A stretch of DNA of 64,000 nt from Parelaphostrongylus tenuis (taxonomy: Eukaryota > Nematoda > Chromadorea > Rhabditida > Metastrongylidae), in contig JAHQIW010000413.1 in assembly GCA_019055375.1 (NCBI GenBank), positions 186,001 to 250,000 on the forward strand, in the 5' to 3' direction. The notes below the pieces were generated by a model. That model was not told the origin of the DNA, did not search any database, and worked only from the letters and a program-made list of their open reading frames with translations. The position numbers and the translations under genes are program-made. Positions 56,401 through 64,000 of the stretch are shown in pieces. Numbering within the stretch: the first letter of the stretch is position 1; each line of letters starts with the position of its first letter.

Positions 56401-59400
56401 GTTGCTGCCTTAAGAATGAAGAACGCGTGATTATCCATGACTTCAAACTTGCCTCATACCGTAGTGGAAGCAACACACAACGTCATGAAAACATGGGTCA
56501 AAAGACGCGCAAAGCGTGAAATACCCAAGTAATTAGAAACATTCCGTTGAAAACTCACAAAATTAAGAAGATGTGGACAAATGGATGCCATAAAGCAAGT
56601 AAACAGGTGCACCTCACGGAATTCGTTCTTTATTTCCTTCAGAGATTAAATACCGTTTACTTCTTGATATTAGATCGTTCCATAAATTTTGGCACCACAG
56701 CACTGAACATCGAATTTATTATTCAAAGGAATTAAAATTGTATGATTTTGATTGAATTGCGCATTTTCTCGTGAATATCTTGGATACTTTTCCGTTATCT
56801 GAGCTCTATTTCGACCCTTTGTGAAAGGCGTATTTCTTGGTCTTTTTCGATGTTCAAATAATCGATCGATAGCACAAATCAAAAGAATTTGATTGGTATA
56901 TCCACTCTCCAAAAAGCCTTCTTATTGCCCTGTAGATCAAGGATAAAATTTTGTTTTCCAATAAAAGAATTCTTGCTGACCAAAGATTTTTCTCCAAGGC
57001 TTTATTGACCAATCGATAGGCCAAATCTTAGGGATTCTAATGACTTATTTGGTTTTCATAATGGACCTGGTATTACGCTGTAGCAGCCAAAAGAAGATTG
57101 GGTTTTGCTAAAAATAGACCACCTCTACTATCCTCTCTTCACTTCAATCCATTTGGAAAAGCGCATTTTTCGGTCGTATTGAATGTCTAAATAATCAATT
57201 GATAGTCAACTCAAAAGAATCGAGATGGTATATTCACTTATGAAAAGAAGTTGTCATTGCGCCAAAAGAGCAAAAATAATAATTAGTTACTCATTCGAAG
57301 AATTCTCGCTGACCAGGGCCTCTCTCTCTCTCATTGCTTTGAAAAACATGCGATAGATCATATATCAAGCATTTCAATAATGTTTATGATTTTTCAAACG
57401 GACTTCTTAGTGCTTCATAAGGGCCAAAAGAAAATTGGGTTTCGCACCCGGTGATTTTTTTTTAGTTTTGCGTAACACAATAATCTTTTGGCCGTAACTG
57501 CGTGATACGAGGTATATTCAAGGACAAATAAATCAATAGAATTCTTAGCCCTAATCTATCGACTAACTGATGACACCTCAAAGGAGAAGCATTGGTGAAC
57601 GAGGAATCTTTGATAAGAAACAAAAACTTATTTTTGCTCTTTCGGCGCAGTAAAAAGGTCTTTTTGAAAACCAAATAAATCACTGAAATTTTTATGATCT
57701 GAACTATCTAATGGCTACTTATACATCAAAAATAACGAAAAATACGTTTTTTTATGGTGTCGAATTGAGGAGCGAATAATAAAAGTGATCCAGTTTTGCG
57801 AAACTCAACCTTCTTTTGGTTGTTGAAGCGTAATGCATGGTTTGTTCTGAAAAGCAAATGAATTGTTGGAATTCTTAAGATTTGTTCTATAGAGCGAATA
57901 CTTGAACTACAAAGGAAGAACTTTGGTTAGCTAGAAATCTTTTAAGGAGTAACAAAATATTTTTTCGCTCTTTCAGAGCAATAACAAGGCCCCTTGGAAG
58001 ATGGAATACATCTTCAAAGTTTTTTTTTTTTCGATTTAGGCTATCGAATGATTATTCAATCGTCAAGAACAATCAAAAATAAGCTTTTTCGGAAGGGCCG
58101 AAATAGTGCTCAGATAACGGAAAAGTACCTTATCTTGTTGTACATCTTTCAATACTTTGAGATGGAGCTGTCGCGAGAACAAATTTGCTTTACTACTCAT
58201 GCACGATTGGCGGGTAGGGAAAAATGCTAGTGAAGAGGCGGCAAGACTAATGGAGCTTGTAGAGAGAAGTTGCAGTAGGAACGGCTATGAAGTGGCGCGA
58301 AGTTCAGAGCTGGAGAGAACAGTGTGAGGAATCAACTGCGCTGAGGCCGTCCCCGAGAAGTCCATTAATCCTGAGCTATGCTTCATTAACACTTTAAGCG
58401 CCATTCGTGCATGAGTAGCGAGTGAATTTGTTTCCACTACAGCTCCATCAGGAAGAATTTCAGGCAAGTTGTACAGCAAAATGTTCGCAAGAAAATGGTC
58501 AATTCAGTCATATCAAAATCATGCAATTTTAAATAGTTCTAGTTATTAAATATAGTGTTTATTGCTCTAGTGCCAACATTTATGGAACGATCTCACATCA
58601 GAATGCAAAACGTACTTTATCTTTGAAGGAAATGGAGAGCAAACTTTATAAGGCGACCTGTTTGCTTGCTTTGCGTTTCGTATAACATCAATTTGTTTAG
58701 ACCTTCATAATCTTGAAAGTTCTTAAAGGAATGTTTCAAAAGCGATTTGTGCTTGGCCTAAGTCGGCATGACGTTCTGGATTTCTACTACGGTATTCAGC
58801 AAGTTCGAAATCACGGTTGTTTATGTGATCATCTGTCTTCGTAGATTTAATTCTCTATTAATCATCAATGAGCACTGAGAACATACGGCACATCTCTAAT
58901 CGCTATGTGATTACAGGATGAAACGACAACACCACTGATTATTCTCACCAATGAAATAAACGTAAGGAGTTCTGTAACACAAGCGCAATTTCTTGCGTGA
59001 TAAAGTGTGTATTTCAGTGATTAAGATCACTGCTGAGAAAAATAAACAAGAGCTCTCCGCAATCGCATTCAATTCGAATAATATAGAAAGCGAAATAAAG
59101 ACTCTCATTTGCTTACTTGAAACTCGTCGTACTTTGCACCAACGATCAACAATGGTATCGGAAACCATGAACAATTCTTTTCGTCTTCCTGAATTTTTCA
59201 TTTGTCTATGTAAAGAAGCACAGTCAGAAACGTTGTTGCAAACAAAATCTACAGCTGAAAAGCAATATCACTACTGACTATGACTGCTCAATTCTACCAG
59301 TAAATATACTGAGGTATTGAAGGAATTGCGTAGAACTTTGTCATTACTAGGTTGAAGAAAAAGTTCTGAGAAAATGCTTGTGAAACATTTATTTATGCAC

Positions 59401-59431
59401 CTATTACACCCGAACAAAGACAGAATTAATA

Positions 59432-59468
<37 letters not shown>

Positions 59469-62400
59469 TAATGCTACAAAACTGATATATAATATAATAT
59501 AGACTATTAAAAACTATCAGAATAAACTTCGCCCCAAGCTAGACTGATGCGCTCACTTGCCATTTTTGCATCATCAACAACCTAATTTGTTCGCATGTTA
59601 ACTCCATCATAAAATAAGTGGATGAATTATATACTGATCGATGCTGAAGGAGACGTGCTTTCAAATGAGCCCATAAAGACAAAAGAAGGCCTACAACCAA
59701 AAAAGTTGCAAACATTTTCCCAGAACTTTTTCCCCAACCTTTCAAAATGTCGAAACATGGCAACTAAGTTCCCCCTGCAGCAGCTACTTTGTAGATGGTT
59801 TTGAAATTACGTACAACCTTTCAGGTGAATTAGTATGCTAATATGTCCGAACCGCGTTCTGGAAAATACTACGAAATTCGAACCAAAATCGCCCCTAGGT
59901 TCATGGATTCATCATTGATTCATTATCGTCCATATGATTAAGTTAAATACGGATATTCCAGAAATACACAACTATCAATGAGGTCAAAGTGAAGTTTGAA
60001 TGCCAAAGAGTTTTCTTGTTTTGTATCATTTGCTAAGCTTACAAGAGGTTAGTATGAATATTTTTCCGGCCAATGTTGCAACTGCTTATCGTCTTTTATA
60101 GAATGGCAATGATCCTAGTCGATTGTTTACCGCAGTCTGTCCTCGTGATGTGATTCTTCGCAGTTCTATTGAGTCTGTCATAGAAACGAGAGCATCATCC
60201 CAATAAGAACCTCATTCGTAAGTGTCCTTTTCATACAGGATGATTATTGGTGATTATTAACTTGTAATATATGCTTTCATAAAGGCGATCCTGTACTAGT
60301 ATTATATCAGCTAGTGCGTTTAGAAATATTATTTATTAGAACGAGAAAAGTTGTTGCGAGAACTGTCTTGAAGGTCGCAGTATTCCACTTTTCCGTTTCC
60401 AGAGTGCTACTAACGTTTCTCTTGGGATACAGCGAAAGTCGGTTGAAGATAACCTTTCTTAGATCTGACTTACTTGTGATCGGTAAAAGGACAGTTATTG
60501 TCGTTAAATTTTGCTATTCACAAAAATTGAAAACGGCTGAAAAAGGTCTTAGAGACTCAAAAAAGGTTTCAAAGGCCTTCATCACCGTATCGTACGTACC
60601 GAAATCTGTACGCACTGCACTTAATGGATTAGTCAGCAGTGATTATAGAAAGAACTAGTTCATTTGCGGAAGTTATACGATAGACTAACAAGAAGAAATC
60701 TAGTTGTCAAATTATAACCTTGTTCATTGATATCCTCGCTTTCATCCGGAATTTTATCACTGCTTCCTCACTTTGGTTAAGACTTTTGATGGCTGTTTCA
60801 CAATATCTTCGTGCTTCAGCGATTAACGTCTCTATGGTGATCCACAGTTCGTTTGGTTTGGTCAAGTTCAATACAATTACTAGAGAAGCGGTTCTGAAAA
60901 GAATTGAAAAATCTAAAAATTCAATGCATTATCCGGACGCTTGGCTTAAACTTCAATAGTTTAACTAATAGTCTCTTACTCGATATTCTCTTCGGTAAGT
61001 GGAATGGCCAAGAGTTGGGTGAGATCTGTTCCACCTCCTAATTCCCAAATGTGACAGACGTCCTTGTTCTTCAAATATATATAACAATTTTTCTATGTGG
61101 CTGTTCAAAATAGAGAATTAATTTATTCAAGGGCAAGGAAAAAGATAAAGACAACTATAATCTCATAACATATTTTAGGCCTTTCAGGAGGACTGATATG
61201 TCACTTGTTCGTTCTTGGTGTACGTTTCGGTCTTTTGGCCTAATTAGTAGCACGGTACCTTTCGGTTCAGCTAATCCCTTGTAAAAACAATTATGATTCG
61301 ACTTGTTTCGAAAATAAGACGGCAAGTGGTTTCATATCAAAATAGAGTTTGTATGGGCTCACTAAAACTCATCCGATTTGCGCACCGAAAAATATAAGCA
61401 CCAGTTATCAAAGTAGTGCTTTTATGGCACGGAAACTATCTTTAATCTCTCACAGGAAGCTTCCTCATCATACCATTCAATAAGGTTCTCCAGGGTTTAC
61501 GAACTCGAAGAACTAGTTAAGCTTTCCATTTTTAGCTCACATTTCCTCTCGTTCTTCTAGCGTAGGTATACTCCAAAGCCACAGTTTCTTTGGGTTCTTC
61601 ATTTTTATCAAGAAACTTGTTGATCAATGTCGATTTTCCCTGGAAAAAAAGGCTAAGGTAACAGTAAGTGGCGAATAACAGCATCATAAATCGCTTACCG
61701 ACTGAGAATTTCCGCAAATGATCATATGAGATGTGCGTTTTCTAGTCGTATCCTCTTCATCTGAATTTTATTATTTTATTGAAATCCTTGAAAATCCCTT
61801 GAAAACTAAATAGTGTGTAGTAATGACATGTGAATGATGTCGTTGAACAGTTTGGAACATCTATTGACAACTTGCTTAGGTGAAGAAAAATAGTTTTGGA
61901 TTGGTACTTTTGGGCTATTATTGGTTAGTTTAGCTTCTAATCTTTAGAGGCGATGATAAAATCCATGTCACCGTCTTATTATTGATGAGTCAACACGATT
62001 TTGTTATAAAAAAATTTTTAGAGCTAATGTTTCAGTGTCATTAGCTTTATGATGACGTCGACTTAGCAATGAAAAAGGCCGATTATTTAATCTCAGATGA
62101 ATGCAAAATAATTTGCAAAAGTATTACTTTATATTGGCATTGAATTCCGAGGTGATGCTTTTCACTTCAAGAATTTGCGAACCATATTAACTACAATATT
62201 CACAAATGAAAGGAGATGAATGATTTACAGCTTTCCTTGATAAGCACATGCGAGACTGTACCATTAAAATTTTTTAATGCAACAATACATTAAAAGACCT
62301 GATACAGTGGCTGATGTTTTGAAGGTTTCGCCTTCCTCAGAGCTTGGAAGAGTCAATTTCAAAAAGCAGTGAATTATAAAATCTTATTTGACATTAATAA

Positions 62401-62555
62401 TTGCCGACAGTGGGAGTTGCAGAAAAATTTGAGTGAGGAAAACATATACATAGAAATCTCAACATACCGTTCTTTCCATCCGTCTTGTTTTCCATTTTCA
62501 TAAACTTTTCTTCATTTTCAGCTAGTTTTTGTTTCACTAGAGACCAAATGTCCAT
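53272..62555 (-). CDS. DYNC2LI1: DYNC2LI1 / XBX-1, dynein-2 light intermediate chain
   Basis: This subunit joins the dynein-2 heavy chain that drives retrograde intraflagellar transport in cilia, which in nematodes are found on sensory neurons. Eight exons join in perfect phase from ATG at 62555: MDIWSLVKQKLAENEEKFMK..., P-loop MIICGNSQSGKSTLINKFLD (GxxxxGKS), EPKETVALEYTYARRTRGN (human [20 protein letters not shown]), HIWELGGGTDLTQLLAIPLT (human [20 protein letters not shown]), LVIVLNLTKPNELW (human [14 protein letters not shown]), IPLLIVGAKYDEFQ (human [14 protein letters not shown]), FDSEQRRRICTTLRFLAFYY, and HFAFGTSAPKAKVLDHNKPI. No break is seen. The final family segment is not located; human is 351 residues, about 260 are accounted for here. 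Two introns exceed 1 kb and the largest, 55094-59116, is filled with family E repeats. Confidence 0.95.
55016..55093 (-). CDS. DYNC2LI1: DYNC2LI1 exon 7
   Basis: Acceptor TTTTCTTTTGCAG; NFDSEQRRRICTTLRFLAFY then YGAHLM; donor GTATGT; 26 codons, phase 0. It matches human [26 protein letters not shown]. Confidence 0.95.
55768..55840 (-). repeat. tRNA-like element in a DYNC2LI1 intron
   Basis: On minus, GGGGTTCAAATCCACTCGGT gives a B-box-like core; the A-box half is weak. Confidence 0.5.
56870..58060. repeat. Family E repeats filling a DYNC2LI1 intron
   Basis: At least seven degenerate copies in direct succession, each with a version of TTATTGCCCTGTAGATCAAG / ATTACGCTGTAGCAGCCAAA / CAAAAGAAGATTGGGTTT, spaced about 150-200 bp. 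This subfamily is AT-richer than the copies elsewhere. Confidence 0.75.
58160..58450. pseudogene. Palindromic mariner N-terminus remnant
   Basis: Plus frame MELSREQICFTTHARLAGRE (with a shift, LMHDWRVGKNASEEA) then AMKW...WRE. The first 50 bp recur inverted at 58399-58448 (GCGCCATTCGTGCATGAGTA...ACAGCTCCAT). Same construction as 15223-15512, so the palindromic form is a repeated product and not chance. Confidence 0.75.
59117..59188 (-). CDS. DYNC2LI1: DYNC2LI1 exon 6
   Basis: Acceptor GAAAAATTCAG; EDEKNCSWFPIPLLIVGAKY then DEFQ; donor GTAAGC; 24 codons, phase 0. It matches human [23 protein letters not shown]. Confidence 0.94.
59428..59466. repeat. (AT)n microsatellite
   Basis: About 18 AT units with one ATGT interruption. 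Confidence 0.95.
59541..59616 (-). pseudogene. mariner N-terminus fragment
   Basis: Minus frame MMELTCEQIRLLMMQKWQVS matches the start of the other two mariner remnants (MEL-x-x-EQ-x-x-x-LLMHxWRVG). Only the first about 22 codons remain. Lies in a DYNC2LI1 intron in the gene's own orientation. Confidence 0.65.
60102..60206 (+). CDS. Candidate antisense terminal exon
   Basis: Acceptor ATCGTCTTTTATAG; NGNDPSRLFTAVCPRDVILR then SSIESVIETRASSQ and stop. Coding-like, inside a DYNC2LI1 intron on the opposite strand. No family recognised and no preceding exon found. Confidence 0.35.
   Translation, partial: NGNDPSRLFTAVCPRDVILRSSIESVIETRASSQ
60719..60893 (-). CDS. DYNC2LI1: DYNC2LI1 exon 5
   Basis: Acceptor TTCTTTTCAG; TASLVIVLNLTKPNELWITI then ETLIAEARRYCETAIKSLNQ and SEEAVIKFRMKARISMNK; donor GTTATA. 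It matches human [24 protein letters not shown]. Confidence 0.95.
60981..61069 (-). CDS. DYNC2LI1: DYNC2LI1 exon 4
   Basis: NKDVCHIWELGGGTDLTQLL then AIPLTEENI; donor GTAAGA, phase 2. It matches human [28 protein letters not shown]. The acceptor TATTTGAAG is weak but gives the right phase. Confidence 0.95.
61541..61639 (-). CDS. DYNC2LI1: DYNC2LI1 exon 3 (P-loop second half)
   Basis: Acceptor TTTTTTTCCAG; GKSTLINKFLDKNEEPKETV then ALEYTYARRTRGN; donor GTGAGC; 33 codons, phase 0. Contains the GKS of the nucleotide-binding loop. Confidence 0.96.
61699..61760 (-). CDS. DYNC2LI1: DYNC2LI1 exon 2 (P-loop first half)
   Basis: Acceptor TAAAATTCAG; completes D, then EEDTTRKRTSHMIICGNSQS; donor GTAAGC. 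The loop glycine is here and GKS begins the next exon. Confidence 0.93.
62468..62555 (-). CDS. DYNC2LI1: DYNC2LI1 exon 1 with start codon
   Basis: MDIWSLVKQKLAENEEKFMK then MENKTDGKN; donor GTATGT with one leftover G that joins exon 2 as D. The length and W-x-x-x-K pattern resemble the human start MPSETLWEIAKAEVEKR. CTCTCTACTAG 13 bp before the ATG could be a spliced-leader acceptor. Confidence 0.88.
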
Positions 62556-62579
62556 GAACGAAGAGCAACTAGTAGAGAG

Positions 62580-64000
62580 AGCTGGCGGCGGGTCAGTGGT
62601 TCCGTATTCATTTCGTTTCCTTGGAAACGAGTGGCGTAGTGATTTGTTTCGAAGATTGCAGTGAAAAAAGTCTTTGAAACGGAGTAAATATAAAACTAAT
62701 CGATAAGCTCAATTCCATAATGTTAGCAGTAATTGCTTTTCAAAATACGTTCTATAGGATAGATCAGGGAACGACTATCACAATATTAACTCCTAATTAC
62801 TGCCTAATTGCTATCTAACAGTAGAGTCCGATGTGAAATATAGTTAAAAAAATTTAGATACGAGCACAACGAGAACGTGATGTGTGTAGGCAAGGGAGTC
62901 GGACCACGCCTAACCCTTTCGGGCAAGGCTCGTTCGTAGTACACCACCGTGATCCTCACCCGTATGGTAATCATTACCCGCGCTGAGGTTAAATAAATTT
63001 CAGTTCAGTGAAGTAGAGGTATTTTCTTACCGAGCAAGCTTCCAAAGCTTCACACATAGCTGATTTCAAACTTTATTACTCGTTATGGTCAGTCGATTTC
63101 ACATGCAGCATCGGAATGTATGGTTTGAGAGAACCTACATTAACTGCTCTTAGATATTGCCACATTTTCAATCTAAAGTCGCTCAACAGATAACGTCTCA
63201 GATGTGTTGTATATCGTGAATTTGAAGACACGATAAGGGCTGCTTTTAACTCCATGCTATCATATCATAGCTCATATAAAAAGTGAAAACCTTCACCTAA
63301 GCGCCTGTACATTGCGCTATTAATAAGGCCGATTAGCTTGCCAAAGCTGCTGTTAATCATGTCCAACCAGTTTTGTCTGCCACACGTTACTTTGTCGACA
63401 GAGTGGAGGTTCGGAACAGACTTCTAGACCTTCCCTCAATGAGAAGTGCTCCAAGTCAGCATGCCAAAGCACCATTCAAACTCCAGTGATCTTTCAGACG
63501 TGGTAGCTTAGCTATGCCCATTCAAAGACAGAGTAAATAGTTTGCCAATCAAAGCTTGCTGCGTCCCGAGACAGATTTCTCAGTAGTGCATAAACGTTCG
63601 TTCGTTCATTGTTAGCAGTAAGGAAATAAAAGCCTCTTGAATCAATGCAGCGTTATACTAGGTGCTCATTTACAGTATGCTGCTTTCATCAAGGAGAAAT
63701 TTTCATAGTTCAATATTCCTGATCCTTTGTAAGAGCTAGGATGATGATGCATTAATAAAAAAAGGTTAACTATTCTGTGTCGGTATAGAAAGACATCTTG
63801 ATGATAGAATGCAAATTCGATAAAGCACCCCACTAGATACACATAAAGTCCAAAAGCACAACGATGTCAAGGTGTCACGATTCTGGCGCAGGGTCACAAA
63901 CATCAGCGTGTAAAATTCTTGAAAAACTTTGGTTAGATGCCAAAAATCTGATATTGACGGGGAAGACTTATGTCTCACTATTATGAATGTTCTCCCCGTT
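62580..64000. other. Upstream of DYNC2LI1; no gene recognised
   Basis: I searched for an X-box (the RFX/DAF-19 site expected upstream of ciliary genes in nematodes) and did not find a convincing full palindrome by eye. No exon or repeat is assigned here. Confidence 0.4.

Noticed and set aside
58993..59277. 94-codon plus frame with coiled-coil character
   Set aside because: It lies opposite DYNC2LI1 exon 6, whose minus-strand frame matches the family residue for residue; the plus frame is a shadow.
60314..60658. 114-codon plus frame
   Set aside because: No family match and no splice context; it is in a DYNC2LI1 intron.
62880..62995. Possible tRNA or MITE at the TAACCCTTTCGGG near 62911
   Set aside because: Only a short stretch resembles the family D terminus and no mirrored end follows; no cloverleaf could be drawn.

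Overview
This is a window of eukaryotic nuclear DNA, almost certainly from a nematode. The reasons are an interstitial tract of GCCTAA hexamers (the nematode telomere repeat TTAGGC read on the other strand) at 30321-30392, short exons with terse TTTCAG-type acceptors, nuclear tRNA-Phe genes, and conserved genes split over many small exons in a sea of repeats. The many tRNA-headed short elements and foldback elements suggest a repeat-rich parasitic species; a strongylid is my guess, but the sequence does not prove it.

Three conserved protein genes can be reconstructed by joining exons whose phases agree. (1) Minus strand, 27.08-17.6 kb: an ATG16 (ATG16L1-type) autophagy gene with coiled-coil exons followed by WD40 exons. 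Its fifth WD-region exon carries frame breaks at A/T homopolymers. (2) Plus strand, 37.9-51.5 kb: a TUG/ASPSCR1 homologue with UBL1, UBL2, an acidic coiled region and a split UBX domain. (3) Minus strand, 62.56-53.27 kb: DYNC2LI1/XBX-1, the light intermediate chain of the dynein-2 motor, with a P-loop. It is clean and in phase over eight exons, but its C-terminus is not firmly located. Genes 2 and 3 converge near 51.5-51.8 kb. The rest of the window, including 1-17 kb and 28-36.7 kb, has no convincing protein gene.

RNA genes: a 201-bp tandem array of four tRNA-Phe(GAA) genes (one with a T-stem mismatch) with decayed copies at each side at 12.06-13.13 kb, and a solitary tRNA-Phe at 52071.

The most unusual object is at 4939-5859: a 317-bp tandem repeat whose unit holds a complete type I hammerhead ribozyme with a minimal stem III. 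It is arranged as one inverted partial copy joined to 2.3 direct copies, and is flanked by a 12-bp target-site duplication. A second insertion with an intact ribozyme core lies at 34299-34673, and decayed pieces lie at 27.5 and 38.3 kb. The layout resembles the inverted/direct partial copies and hammerhead-bearing pseudo-LTRs of Penelope-like elements, so this looks like a non-autonomous ribozyme-processed retroelement.

Other repeats: tRNA-headed SINE-like elements of at least two families (A about 280 bp, C about 170 bp), head-to-head palindromes of tRNA-like sequences, several foldback/MITE families, mariner transposase remnants (some arranged as palindromes), a 30-bp minisatellite, purine and AT/GA microsatellites, and a very abundant degenerate dispersed repeat (family E).
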